Below, in pieces: positions 24,956 to 34,226 of a DNA stretch of 64,000 nucleotides. Position 1 is the first letter of the stretch, and each line of letters starts with the position of its first letter. This stretch comes from Arthrobacter sp. Leaf69 (GTDB lineage Bacteria; Actinomycetota; Actinomycetes; Actinomycetales; Micrococcaceae): contig NZ_LMLR01000013.1 of assembly GCF_001422645.1 (NCBI RefSeq), positions 386,656-450,655 on the forward strand, read 5' to 3'. The notes below the pieces were generated by a model. That model saw only the letters and a program-made list of their open reading frames with translations. It was not told the origin of the DNA and made no database searches. Position numbers and translations under genes: made by a program.

Positions 24956-25497
24956 CCCTTTCGGCCCCGAAGGAGAACCCCCGGAAGTCGCTGTGCCACG
25001 GCTTCCTTGCTCTGGCGCTGCTCTTCGCCCCGCACGAAAGTAGTCAACGCTTCATGCATCACACGTTCCTTTGACGTTTCTTTGACATTCGCGGACGTGA
25101 CCGCCCACGATGTCGCGCATTCTTTCCAAAATCGCGATTCTGCCCAAAGTTTTAGCCCGGTCACGCCGTGCGCGAGCTGTGCTCGGCTGCCGAAAGCTGA
25201 TCTTCTGGATCGTTCGGGCGGTCGGCGGCGTCCTTATGCATCGCGTACGGTGATGCGCGATATCGGCGACACAAAACCTACGGTACGGGGGATTGCACCT
25301 CGACACATGGGTATTCATTACCCTAATTTCGGTAACGAGGGCTACCTGCACCCCGGCTGAGCTGTCGGGTAATTCCTCGGGCTCGTATGGCACGGCCGCT
25401 GTGGCGACAGGAACAGCCGCGAGACCGCGAATACAGAAGCTGGACGTCTAAGTGTCGGGGCCGACGTACTCCCGGGCGGGACGATTAGGCGCAGGTC
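24956..25497. other. Intergenic, no supported gene
   Basis: About 540 bases. The frames present (for example 25052-25393, minus) are arginine-rich and show no family signal. A small inverted repeat GGGTA-TTCAT-TACCC lies at 25309-25323. It may hold the promoter of the acyltransferase-cupin gene. Confidence 0.5.
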
Positions 25498-26181
25498 TCA
25501 TTCGGCGTCTGGCACGCCGTCTCCTGGCCCTTCCACTGACTTGAGTTTGCGGCGGCGGCGCCGGCGCCAGACGAACACCAGGCCAACCGCGACAATGGGG
25601 ACCAGCACCCAGCCGCCGATGTCGAGGGCGTCACCGATGGCATGGGCCAGCGCACCAGCCAGATAGGCAAGAACACTGAGGCTCGCGACCCAGGCAATGG
25701 ACCCTGTGATGGTCCACAGCGCGAACTTGGGCCACGGCATCTTGGCAGCCCCCGCGGCAATGGCGCCCCAGAGCCGGACGACAATGACCCAGCGGCCGAA
25801 GAACAAGGCTGTGCCGCCGTGCCGATCGAAGAACGACTCCAGTTGGACGATGCGATTCTCATCGGCGTGGAAGCGCTGGGCAAGTCGCAGCATCAACGGG
25901 CGGCCTCCCACCCGTCCCAGTACGTAGCCAATGGTGCTCCCGATCATGGCGCCCAGGCTGCCGACGGCGATAACGGCAGCAAGGTTGAGCTCTCCGTGGC
26001 GCGCCGACGCGTAGGCGCCAAGCAGTACGGCCACGGCGGGAAGTGGTACGCCGGCGCACTGTGCCAGCACGATCACGAAGACCCCGAAGTAGTAGCCCCA
26101 GTCGGCCGCAATCTCAGCTTCCGCGGCAAAGAATCCCGCCGAGCCGAGGGCCACGAAGCGGAGGGCGGCTATTCCGGTCAT
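25498..26181 (-). CDS. DedA family membrane protein
   Basis: A 227-residue DedA/SNARE-associated (VTT) membrane protein. Signs: QCAGVPLPAVAVLLGAYAS, the conserved GSTIGYVLGRVGGRP, and the FFGRWVIVVR-GAIAAGAAKMP re-entrant region, with four or five helices and a basic C-terminal tail (RRRRRRK). The family is linked to lipid-carrier recycling (undecaprenyl phosphate, phosphatidylethanolamine) and membrane homeostasis. It stands alone. Confidence 0.9.
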   Translation of the reverse strand: MTGIAALRFVALGSAGFFAAEAEIAADWGYYFGVFVIVLAQCAGVPLPAVAVLLGAYASARHGELNLAAVIAVGSLGAMIGSTIGYVLGRVGGRPLMLRLAQRFHADENRIVQLESFFDRHGGTALFFGRWVIVVRLWGAIAAGAAKMPWPKFALWTITGSIAWVASLSVLAYLAGALAHAIGDALDIGGWVLVPIVAVGLVFVWRRRRRRKLKSVEGPGDGVPDAE

Positions 26182-26562
26182 CGCTCACACCTCACTTCGC
26201 TGCTCCGCCATGGTGCATAACGACGGTCCCCGCGCTGCCGCGTTTGTACTGTGGCAGTGACCCCTGCGACGACACCGGGATGGCCCTTGTATACCCTTGT
26301 GGCCCGGGCCGCGTCAAGAGCACGCTGCGGCCGCAACCCCGCCCGGAAGCCCGACACCGGTCTGGCATTTCCCGGCGCTTTGGCCCAGCCACATGCCCGG
26401 CGCAGCCATCCCCTGCCGGCGCGGCTTCGACCACCCAAGTAGTCACGCGGATCCGGGCGCGCCGAGCAAGTATTGACGGCGTGGGAATAGAGGGTCCTGC
26501 GCTTCAAAGTCGGGTAGGGACCACTCCTGTGCGGCACTTTTTTCGCGCTTACGATCCACGCA
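26182..26562. other. Intergenic, promoter region of the LGFP-repeat gene
   Basis: About 380 bases between divergent genes. A TACGAT box (26550-26555) lies seven bases before the GTG at 26563 and may be its -10 element. Nothing else recognised. Confidence 0.4.
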
Positions 26563-29500
26563 GTGAGTCAGTCAACAAGGCTCCGGAAAAAGGTCTCTCA
26601 TATGCGTGGTCAACCCAAACTTCCGCCTGGCCGTGCCCGGGCGGCGCTGCTGTCAACACTGCTCGTACTTACCGGGCTGTCCGCAGGCGGCACCGCCGCT
26701 GCGGACGTGGGAACCGTCGCCCACGATGTGCTGCGGACGGGGTGGGACAACAACGAAAGCGCGCTCACGCCGTCGTCGGTCGCGTCCTCGACCTTCGGCA
26801 GGCTGTTCTCCACAGCCGTGGACGGGCAGGTGTACGCCCAGCCGCTCGTTGTCGGCGGCACCGTCGTTGCAGCGACCGAGAACAATTTCGCTTACGGATT
26901 GGACAGCGCTACGGGCGCGGCGAAGTGGGTACGCACCCTAGGGCCGGCCTGGCCGGCGTCAACAGTGAGCTGCGGCGACCTCACGCCCAACATCGGCATC
27001 ACGTCCACCCCGGTCTACGACCCGGCGACAAAGTCCGTCTTCATGCTGGCCAAAACGAACGACGGAGCGAGCCCGCAGCTGCCGCACTGGTACATGCACT
27101 CCCTCGATCTGGTGACAGGGGCTGAGCGGGCCGGGTTCCCGGTCCTCATCAGCGGCGCACCGACGAACGACCCGTCCCGCCCGTTCAACGCCATGACCGC
27201 AATGCAGCGGCCCGGGCTGCTCCTCATGAACGGGGTGGTGTACGCGGGGTTCGCCAGCCACTGCGACTATGCCCCCTTCGTCGGCTACGTTGTCGGCGTG
27301 TCTACCGCCGGGCGGCAGACCACGATGTGGGCCACCGAGTCCGGCAACAGCAACGCGGAGGGCGGGATCTGGCAGTCCGGCGGAGGCCTGGTCTCGGACG
27401 GGGCCGGGCAAATCCTGTTTGCCACCGGCAACGGCATCTCGCCGAAGCCCGGTCCGGGTAAAACGCCCCCTGCAACCCTCGCCGAGTCTGTGGTCCGGCT
27501 CAATGTCGGCACCGATGGAAACCTCAAGCCGACTGACTTCTTCAGCCCGGCCAACAACGCCAAACTGGACCAGGACGACGCCGACCTCGGCTCCGGCGCC
27601 CCGATCGCCATCCCGGACGGCTACGGGACGCTGGCTCACCCGCACCTGCTGGTCCAGGCCGGCAAGGACGGTCGTGTCTACCTGCTGGACCGGGACAACC
27701 TGGGCGGCATGGGGCAGGGGCCGGCCGGCGGCGACGCCGTCCTTGACGAAGCCGGCCCGTACAGCGGAGTCTGGGGGCGGCCCGCGTTCCTCGGGACTGC
27801 CAGTGGCGGATACATCTACACCGTCGAAAACAAGGGCTACCTCCGCGCGCACAAGCTCCTGCCAACCAGCACCGGAGGCATGCAGCTCGCCTCTGTGGGG
27901 ACCTCCGTCGGCACTTTCGGGTACACCTCCGGTGCGCCTTCGGTGACCTCCAACGGCACGGACGCCTCCTCGGCCCTGGTCTGGGCCGTGTATTCCACCG
28001 GCCCCACCGGCGTCGGCGCGGAACTTCGTGCCTACCGGGCCCTCCCGGACAGCAGCGGCAAGCTCCAGCAGGTCTTCACGGCCCCGCTGGGCACGGCCGC
28101 CAAGTTCTCCTCGGTGGCCACCGACAACGGCCGGGTCTTCGTGGGAACGAGGGACGGGCACATTCTGGGCTTCGGAGCGCCGACGACCTCCGCGGTAGGG
28201 GCGGCGAACACCGACCTGGGCACGGCTGCGGTGGGTGCCACCGGGGGAGGCAGCGTGACGATAACGGCCACGCGCGCGGTGACAGTCAGCGCCGTCACAG
28301 CTGCTGCCCCGTTCGGGATCGGAACTCTCACCCTGCCCCGGACCCTGGCCAAGGGCGGAAGCATGACCGTGCCCGTGACCTTTTCCCCGACTGCACCGGG
28401 GCAGGCGGACGGTGCGCTGACCGTCAAAACGTCCGACGGCGAGACTGATCTCCTGGGCGTCCACGGCGTGGGTACGAAGGACGGCCTGGGGGCGACGCCG
28501 GCCACGATCGGCTTCATGGACGTTCCCACGCAGACCAGCAGCCGCCAGACAGTCAACGTCGTCAACACCGGCACGACCGTCGCCACGGTCACTGGCGTCA
28601 CGTTGCCGGCCAGCGCCGCGCTTAAGGTCGATCCAACGACAGTGCCGGCCGTGGGGCAGACGATCCAGCCGCTCACTTCGGTCCCGGTGTCCATCACGTT
28701 CAGCCCGACGACGGCGACTCCGGTGACCGACGCGCTTCTCGTCTCGAGTGATCGCGGCGCCTTGACAGTTCCGGTGACGGCGACGGCAGTGTCAGGGGCG
28801 GCCCACCTGCAGCTGCCGCCGACGCTGGACTTTGGTGACGTCGCCGTAGGCGCAGCTGCCACCTGGGACTTCACGATAGTCAACTCCGGAAATATCCCCA
28901 TGACCATCACGAAGGCCAAGGCGCCACAGGGAGTCTTCTCAACCACTCTGCCGATTTCCGAGGGCCTGGTGATCCCTCCGGGTGAATCCGCCTATCAGAG
29001 TGTCACGTTCAAGCCGACAGTGGCCGGACAGGCCGGGACCCAAGACACCTACTACCTGTTCACCGCGAACGACGGCCAGGGCGAGCAGAAGGTGATGCTC
29101 ACCGGGAAGGGCGTCGATGACCCCATTGCGCTCAAGGCCTACCAGATCGGTGCCGGGGACCCGAGGTCAGTCCTCGGCAGGTCACTCACTCTTGAATATC
29201 CGGTCCCGGGGGGCAAGTGCCAGGACTACAACAAAGGGGTGATTTGCTGGTCGCCGGCGACCGGGGCACACGAAGTCCACGGCGCGATCTACACCTCCTA
29301 CCAGGCTGCGGGCGGCGCAGCCGGCAGCCTCGGCTTCCCGACGACCGACGGGTTGCGAACGCCTGACGGCGTGGGCCAGTACAACCACTTCTCCGGTTCG
29401 GGGGGCTCTTCGATTTACTGGTCCACGGCGACGGGGGCGCATGCGGTCCGGGGGGCCATCCGGGCGAAGTGGGCCTCACTGGGCTGGGAACGGGGCCGGC

Positions 29501-30120
29501 TGGGCTATCCGACGACGCATGAACTGGGAACGCCCGATGGGGTGGGCCGGTACAACCATTTCTCCGGTTCGGGGGGCTCGTCGATTTACTGGTCGCCGGC
29601 GACGGGGGCGCATGCGGTCCAGGGAGGCATCCGGGCGAGGTGGGCGTCACTCGGCTGGGAACGGGGCCGGCTGGGCTATCCGACGACGGATGAACTGGGA
29701 ACGCCCGATGGGGTGGGCCGGTACAACCATTTCTCCGGGACGGGGGGCTCGTCGATTTACTGGTCGCCGGCGACGGGGGCGCACGCGGTCCAAGGAGGCA
29801 TCCGGGCGAAGTGGGCCTCACTGGGCTGGGAACGCGGTCCGCTGGGCTATCCGTTGACCGATGAACTGGGAACGGCAGATGGCGTGGGCCGGTACAACCA
29901 TTTCTCCGGTTCGAGGGGCTCGTCGATTTACTGGTCGCCGGCGACGGGGGCGCACGCGGTCCAGGGGGCCATCCGGACAAAGTGGGCCTCACTGGGCTGG
30001 GAACGGGGCCGGCTCGGCTATCCGTTGACCGACGAGTACGCCGTACCCGTCGGCCGGGAATCGGCGTTCCGCGGCGGGCGGCTGACATGGAACTCGCGGA
30101 CAGGCGTGGTCAGCGGCTAG
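26563..30120 (+). CDS. Secreted beta-propeller, Ig-like and LGFP-repeat protein
   Basis: A 1185-residue exported protein. A signal peptide ends near residue 47 (TAAA-D). Residues about 50-540 look like a PQQ/WD-type beta-propeller (repeated VVAATENNFAYGLDSATGA-like blades). About 545-860 hold two or three choice-of-anchor D/Ig-like domains (PVTFSPTAPGQADGAL, PVSITFSPTTATPV). About 865-1185 hold five LGFP repeats (WERGRLGYPTTDELGTPDGV). LGFP repeats are thought to bind the actinobacterial cell wall, so this is likely a wall-bound surface protein; the propeller's ligand is unknown. GTG 26563 may be leaderless; ATG 26602 has an AAAAGG site and is the alternative. Confidence 0.85.
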   Translation: MSQSTRLRKKVSHMRGQPKLPPGRARAALLSTLLVLTGLSAGGTAAADVGTVAHDVLRTGWDNNESALTPSSVASSTFGRLFSTAVDGQVYAQPLVVGGTVVAATENNFAYGLDSATGAAKWVRTLGPAWPASTVSCGDLTPNIGITSTPVYDPATKSVFMLAKTNDGASPQLPHWYMHSLDLVTGAERAGFPVLISGAPTNDPSRPFNAMTAMQRPGLLLMNGVVYAGFASHCDYAPFVGYVVGVSTAGRQTTMWATESGNSNAEGGIWQSGGGLVSDGAGQILFATGNGISPKPGPGKTPPATLAESVVRLNVGTDGNLKPTDFFSPANNAKLDQDDADLGSGAPIAIPDGYGTLAHPHLLVQAGKDGRVYLLDRDNLGGMGQGPAGGDAVLDEAGPYSGVWGRPAFLGTASGGYIYTVENKGYLRAHKLLPTSTGGMQLASVGTSVGTFGYTSGAPSVTSNGTDASSALVWAVYSTGPTGVGAELRAYRALPDSSGKLQQVFTAPLGTAAKFSSVATDNGRVFVGTRDGHILGFGAPTTSAVGAANTDLGTAAVGATGGGSVTITATRAVTVSAVTAAAPFGIGTLTLPRTLAKGGSMTVPVTFSPTAPGQADGALTVKTSDGETDLLGVHGVGTKDGLGATPATIGFMDVPTQTSSRQTVNVVNTGTTVATVTGVTLPASAALKVDPTTVPAVGQTIQPLTSVPVSITFSPTTATPVTDALLVSSDRGALTVPVTATAVSGAAHLQLPPTLDFGDVAVGAAATWDFTIVNSGNIPMTITKAKAPQGVFSTTLPISEGLVIPPGESAYQSVTFKPTVAGQAGTQDTYYLFTANDGQGEQKVMLTGKGVDDPIALKAYQIGAGDPRSVLGRSLTLEYPVPGGKCQDYNKGVICWSPATGAHEVHGAIYTSYQAAGGAAGSLGFPTTDGLRTPDGVGQYNHFSGSGGSSIYWSTATGAHAVRGAIRAKWASLGWERGRLGYPTTHELGTPDGVGRYNHFSGSGGSSIYWSPATGAHAVQGGIRARWASLGWERGRLGYPTTDELGTPDGVGRYNHFSGTGGSSIYWSPATGAHAVQGGIRAKWASLGWERGPLGYPLTDELGTADGVGRYNHFSGSRGSSIYWSPATGAHAVQGAIRTKWASLGWERGRLGYPLTDEYAVPVGRESAFRGGRLTWNSRTGVVSG
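29260..30115 (+). repeat. Five 171-bp tandem LGFP units
   Basis: The same ACGGGGGCGC-type landmark appears at 29260 (diverged), 29431, 29602, 29773 and 29944, exactly 171 bases (57 codons) apart. The last four copies are nearly identical in DNA, so copy number is likely to vary between strains. Confidence 0.92.
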
Positions 30121-30156
30121 CTGCACTACCGGCGGAGGTTTGTGACAGGTGCTGGC

Positions 30157-31155
30157 TCAGGGCTGCCAGATCGCAGGCTGAGAGACCGCTGCTTCAGAAG
30201 CGGCCGAGAAGGGGCCGAAGCGCCCCTCAACGGCCCACCGGGTTTCCTCTTCGATGAGGTCTGCGTTGATCCTTGCGCCCGTCATGACACCCTCGGCCGC
30301 CGCGGTGATCACCTGAGCCATCAAGTTGGAGACATTGCCCGCCGCATACACGCCGCGGACAGCCGTCGCACCCATGGCGTCGGTCTCGACAAACCGTCCG
30401 GCCCCCGACGGATGCACCTGGGAACCCAACCCGAGTGATTCCAGAAACGCCGATCTGGCTTCCATCTGTGTTCCGACAGCCAGGGCCTCCACATCGAAGG
30501 AGGTGCCCTGGCGGAGCGTGAGCCCCGTGAGGACGGCGTCGACAGCGTTAACGGAAGCCACGGCACCGTCAACCACCGTTATGGACCGGGCGGCGAGCTG
30601 GTCCCATTCCTCGTCGGTGGGTTCGACGGTGTCGTTGAGGAAAAAGGTGATATCCGGGGACCACTGCCTGAACAACAGTGCCTGATGGACGGACAGCGGG
30701 CCTGTGCCCAGCACTCCAATCCGTTGCCCGCGGATTTCCCAGCCATGGCAGTAGGGGCAGTGCACAACGCCCTTTCCCCATTGCTCCCGCAGCCCGTCGA
30801 TGGGAGGGAGTTCGTCCGTCAAGCCCGTGGTGACCAGGAGGCGCCTGCCGGAAAACCGGCGGGCGTCTCCGAGAACCACGTCGAACCCGTCGGGGGTTCG
30901 CCGCGCCGAAACGGCTTCGCCGTCAATGACCGTTCCGCCGTAGGAGAGCACCTCGCTGCGTCCGATGGACAGAAGCTCCCGGGGGTTCATGCCGTCCCTT
31001 GAAAGATACCCGTGAACACCCGCCGCCGGGGCGTTGCGTGGAGTTCCGGAATCGATGACCAGCACCGAGCGCAGCGCCCGGCCCAGCGTCGTGGCCGCGC
31101 TGAGTCCCGCCGCGCCGCCGCCAACAATGACAACGTCGTACCGTGTGGTGTCCAT
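30157..31155 (-). CDS. Thioredoxin-reductase-like FAD/NAD(P) oxidoreductase
   Basis: A 332-residue flavoprotein of the thioredoxin reductase family. FAD loop DVVIVGGGAAGLSAA at the N-terminus, the redox pair CPYC in VHCPYCHGWEIRG (about residue 133), NAD(P) loop GVLGTGPLSVHQA, and the FAD-ribityl motif GVYAAGNVSN near the end. No thioredoxin is adjacent, and the CPYC with HGWE differs from classic TrxB, so it may act on another disulfide or low-molecular-weight thiol. It is divergent from the XRE-cupin gene, 121 bases away, suggesting that regulator controls it. Confidence 0.88.
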   Translation of the reverse strand: MDTTRYDVVIVGGGAAGLSAATTLGRALRSVLVIDSGTPRNAPAAGVHGYLSRDGMNPRELLSIGRSEVLSYGGTVIDGEAVSARRTPDGFDVVLGDARRFSGRRLLVTTGLTDELPPIDGLREQWGKGVVHCPYCHGWEIRGQRIGVLGTGPLSVHQALLFRQWSPDITFFLNDTVEPTDEEWDQLAARSITVVDGAVASVNAVDAVLTGLTLRQGTSFDVEALAVGTQMEARSAFLESLGLGSQVHPSGAGRFVETDAMGATAVRGVYAAGNVSNLMAQVITAAAEGVMTGARINADLIEEETRWAVEGRFGPFSAASEAAVSQPAIWQP

Positions 31156-31239
31156 ATAGATTTGTCCTTCGTCTGGCCCTGAAAGTTCGCCGCCGGAGTT
31201 CCCGGGCGGTTAAACCAGCTTCCACCGCACGAAGCATTT

Positions 31240-31245
31240 TTGACA
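31240..31245 (+). promoter_or_regulatory. -35-like TTGACA in the divergent region
   Basis: A perfect TTGACA between the flavoprotein and XRE-cupin genes, on the XRE strand. The operator-like repeat at 31253-31267 lies just downstream, where a bound repressor would block polymerase. Confidence 0.45.
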
Positions 31246-31252
31246 AAGCCTG

Positions 31253-31267
31253 TTGCCGTTATGGCAA
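31253..31267. promoter_or_regulatory. Inverted repeat TTGCC-N5-GGCAA, candidate XRE operator
   Basis: A perfect 5-bp inverted repeat with a 5-base spacer, ten bases before the ATG of the XRE-cupin gene and inside the divergent intergenic region. It fits a helix-turn-helix dimer site for autoregulation. Confidence 0.55.
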
Positions 31268-31276
31268 AGTGGGGGT

Positions 31277-31861
31277 ATGGCAAATGAGCTTGACGATGTG
31301 CTCGGGGCCGTCGGCCCCCGGCTTCGGGCACTCCGTACGGAACGGAACCTCACCCTCGGAGATGTGTCCTCCGCATCCGGAGTGTCGGTGAGCACCCTGT
31401 CCCGCCTGGAATCCGGCCAACGCAGGCCGAACCTCGAAATCCTGCTGCCCCTCGCAAGGATGTACGGTGTTCCCCTCGATGATCTGGTTGGCGCCCCGCC
31501 CACCGGCGATCCCAGGATCCACCTCCAGCCCATCACCCACGGTGACATGACGGCCGTTCCTCTCACACGCCGCCCAGGCGGGCTGCAGGCCTTCAAGATG
31601 GTGCTCGCGGGCCATGCCCGCGGGGCAGAGCCCGACCCGCGCGTTCATGAAGGCTACGAATGGCTCTACATCCTCAACGGACGGCTGCGCCTGGTGCTGG
31701 GCGGCAAAGACTTTGAACTTCGCCCTGGCGAAGCCGCGGAATTCGATACCCGTACGCCGCACTGGTTCGCCAGTGCTGACGGCAGACCCGTCGAGTTCAT
31801 CAGTCTGTTCGGACAGCAGGGCGAGCGGATGCACGTACGCGCGCGGCCCAAGTCCTCATAG
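31277..31861 (+). CDS. XRE-family regulator with cupin sensor domain
   Basis: A 194-residue regulator. The N-terminal helix-turn-helix (about residues 10-65, with LTLGDVSSASGVSVSTLSRL) binds DNA; the C-terminal cupin (about 95-190, YEWLYILNGRLRLVLGGKDF) likely senses a small ligand. ATG 31277 is preceded by GGGGGT and chosen over the upstream TTG at 31253, which falls inside the operator-like repeat. The divergent flavoprotein is the probable target. Confidence 0.9.
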   Translation: MANELDDVLGAVGPRLRALRTERNLTLGDVSSASGVSVSTLSRLESGQRRPNLEILLPLARMYGVPLDDLVGAPPTGDPRIHLQPITHGDMTAVPLTRRPGGLQAFKMVLAGHARGAEPDPRVHEGYEWLYILNGRLRLVLGGKDFELRPGEAAEFDTRTPHWFASADGRPVEFISLFGQQGERMHVRARPKSS

Positions 31862-31984
31862 CCGAAGAAGTCCGATGGTTCCGGGCATCGGTGGTCGCAG
31901 GTTCCCTTTCACCCGCATTGGGTGATGACTGTCCCGACTCGAAGCGTTACTTTGGCGAACATGTGACTGACCAGCCTCTGTCGC

Positions 31985-32000
31985 TAGTGAGACCTCACTA
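31985..32000. promoter_or_regulatory. 16-bp palindrome upstream of ClC-Gad pair
   Basis: TAGTGAG-AC-CTCACTA is a perfect 7-bp inverted repeat, about 120 bases upstream of the ClC gene. It is AT-richer than the surroundings, and fits an operator or promoter-proximal site for the acid-resistance pair. Confidence 0.5.
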
Positions 32001-32084
32001 AAGGCTCCCGCCGTGCAGCGGGCGGCCCGCGGAAGGATAAGGGATGCTCAACTGTTTCCACCGGCCCACGGAAGGGCAGTCGGG

Positions 32085-32101
32085 GTGACGCGAATCGTCA
32101 C
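32085..32101 (+). promoter_or_regulatory. Hairpin just before ClC start
   Basis: GTGACG-CGAAT-CGTCAC, a perfect 6-bp stem ending 21 bases before the ATG at 32123. It could form in the mRNA leader near the ribosome site. Confidence 0.35.
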
Positions 32102-32122
32102 GGGCCCGCCGGGTTGTCCGGA

Positions 32123-34195
32123 ATGAGCGAGCCTGCCGCGTCCCCGCCAAGGATCGATCCGATGGTCGTGATTCGTTCCAGGCCGTACATCGCTGCGCTC
32201 GTGCTGGCAGCGGTCCTGGGCGTTCCCGTTTCGATCATTGCGTACGGGTTTCTCGCTTTCGTCGCGGCGCTTCAGCGGTTCGTCTTCAACGAGTTACCGA
32301 ATCAGGTCCTCGGGGGTCCTGCTCCTGCGTGGTGGCCGGTTCCATGGTTGGCGCTGTGTGGGCTATTGACGGCGTTGACCATCCGGTACCTGCCGGGAAA
32401 CGGCGGCCACTCACCCGCTTTCGGATTCAAGACGGGCGGCGGTCCGCCCACCGGCCAGGAGCTCGTGGGCATCGTACTCGCAGCGCTGACCACGCTCAGC
32501 CTGGGTGCGGTGCTCGGGCCTGAAGGGCCGCTGATCGCGATCGGTGGCGGCCTCGGGGCGCTGGCGGTGCGGCTGGTGAAAAAGGACGCTCCGCCGATGT
32601 CCCTGACGATCATGGCGTCCGCCGGCAGCTTCGCGGCGATCAGTACGTTGCTCGGGTCTCCCGTTCTCGGTGCATTCCTGATCATGGAGGCCGCCGGGAT
32701 CGGGGGAATGACGCTGAGCCTGGTCGCCCTGCCCGGCCTGATCGCTTCTGGCGTCGGGGCGCTGGTGTTCGTCGGACTGGACGGCTGGACCGGGCTGGGC
32801 AGCTTCTCGCTGGCGCTGCCCGTGGTGCCGCCTGCAGTGTCGCCGACGTTGGCGACGATGGGCTGGGCGGTGATCATGGGCGCGGTCGGCGCGCTGTTGG
32901 GATGGCTGATCCGCTGGGTCGCGCTGTCGCTGCGTCCGGTCGTGCATCTGAACCGGGTGCTGGTGACGTCTGCGCTCGGCTTGCTGATCGGTCTTACCGC
33001 GATGGCCTACCAGTTGATCTCCGGGCACAGTTTTACGCAGGTGTTGTTCTCGGGGCAGGACGCACTGCCGGAGCTGGTGGAACATGCCGCGGACTACCCG
33101 CTTGCTGTGCTGGTCCTGCTGATCGCTTGTAAGACCTTGGTCTACGGCCTCTCGCTGAGCGCATTTCGGGGCGGGCCGGTGTTCCCGTCGATGTTTATCG
33201 GTGCGGCGCTAGGTATTGCTGCGAGCGGGTTGCCCGGCATGAATCTCGCGGCAGGGATCGGCATGGGCATGGGAGCCATGTGCGCAGCTATGCTGCGGCT
33301 GCCGTTGACGTCGACGCTGCTGGCCACGCTGCTGCTGGGTGTGGACGGTGTGGCGGTAACACCCCAGGTGGTGGTGGCTGTGGCGGTGGCCTTCGTGATC
33401 ACCAATGCGCTCCCGGTCCCGGGCCCGACGGCGTCCGTGACGCCTGACGATCCCGGCGGCGTCCAACATCAAGCCCCCTTGAGGGCCAACCATGCAACTG
33501 AGATCTCGAGCGCGGGCCCGTTGACCGCACGGGACCGCAGGATCGCCTGGCTGTTCATCATTGGCTCGAGTCTGTTCGCCCTGGGGGCTGTGCCGTTCTA
33601 CGCCGAGGCCGTGGGATTGCACTGGTGTGGACTCACGTTCTTCGTCGGTTCGCTGTTCTTCACCTGTGCTGCGTTCCTGCAGTACCGCGAAGCCGTTGAC
33701 GCGCTCCCGGCCATGGGTTCCTCGCGGCGCCAGTCGCTGTGGGCATGGGCGCCGCGGAATCTCGTCTGGCTCGCTGGCGCGCTTCAACTTGCCGGCACGC
33801 TGTGGTTCAACTGGAGTACGGCGAACGCGCTGCTGGTCAACCTCAGTGCGGCGCTCGCCGAGCAGCGGGTGTGGCGGCCCGACGCTCTCGGCTCAGTCGC
33901 TTTCCTCGCGTCGAGCGCTGTGGCGTTACATTACGCCGGTCGCGGAACCATTGAAGGTAGGCCCAGGCCGCGGGCGTGGAAGATCGGCGTGATCAACGTC
34001 GCTGGCTCTGTTGCGTTCGGCATCTCTGCCGCCGCGGCCTTTGTCATACCGTCGAGCGGCGATCTCTGGAACGCCGAGCTCTCCAATCTCGGCACCCTCG
34101 TGGGAGCCCTGTGCTTCCTCGCCGGCGCGGTTCTGATGCTCAGTCCGGAATCCACCGACGCCACGGTTCCTGCGGACCCGGGAACTCATCCGTAA
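32123..34195 (+). CDS. ClC-type chloride channel/transporter fused to YrhK-like domain
   Basis: A 690-residue inner-membrane protein. Residues about 15-450 are a diverged ClC core: GNGGHSPAFG in place of GSGIP, GPEGP with the gating glutamate, and GSPVLGAFLIMEA. After a 40-residue linker, residues about 475-690 form a second membrane unit with YrhK-like WCGLTFFVGSLFFTCAAFLQ and WAPRNLVWLAGALQLAGTLWF. ATG 32123 is preferred to the TTG at 32114. It lies 31 bases before glutamate decarboxylase. In E. coli a ClC antiporter serves as the electrical shunt of glutamate-dependent acid resistance, so this pair likely does the same. Confidence 0.85.
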   Translation: MSEPAASPPRIDPMVVIRSRPYIAALVLAAVLGVPVSIIAYGFLAFVAALQRFVFNELPNQVLGGPAPAWWPVPWLALCGLLTALTIRYLPGNGGHSPAFGFKTGGGPPTGQELVGIVLAALTTLSLGAVLGPEGPLIAIGGGLGALAVRLVKKDAPPMSLTIMASAGSFAAISTLLGSPVLGAFLIMEAAGIGGMTLSLVALPGLIASGVGALVFVGLDGWTGLGSFSLALPVVPPAVSPTLATMGWAVIMGAVGALLGWLIRWVALSLRPVVHLNRVLVTSALGLLIGLTAMAYQLISGHSFTQVLFSGQDALPELVEHAADYPLAVLVLLIACKTLVYGLSLSAFRGGPVFPSMFIGAALGIAASGLPGMNLAAGIGMGMGAMCAAMLRLPLTSTLLATLLLGVDGVAVTPQVVVAVAVAFVITNALPVPGPTASVTPDDPGGVQHQAPLRANHATEISSAGPLTARDRRIAWLFIIGSSLFALGAVPFYAEAVGLHWCGLTFFVGSLFFTCAAFLQYREAVDALPAMGSSRRQSLWAWAPRNLVWLAGALQLAGTLWFNWSTANALLVNLSAALAEQRVWRPDALGSVAFLASSAVALHYAGRGTIEGRPRPRAWKIGVINVAGSVAFGISAAAAFVIPSSGDLWNAELSNLGTLVGALCFLAGAVLMLSPESTDATVPADPGTHP

Positions 34196-34226
34196 CCCCT
34201 TTGCAACAGTTTCTGAAGGAGAAGTG

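Noticed and set aside
25052..25393. 113-codon minus-strand gene in the 24.9-25.5 kb gap
   Set aside because: Arginine-rich, no domain or membrane pattern, and no ribosome site seen.
26959..28464. 501-codon minus-strand frame opposite the LGFP protein
   Set aside because: Composition is arginine/glycine-rich and lacks domain features, while the plus strand has a signal peptide and repeats.
29260..30115. CRISPR-like or non-coding repeat array
   Set aside because: The 171-bp units are in one frame and encode LGFP repeats; there are no short repeats with unique spacers.
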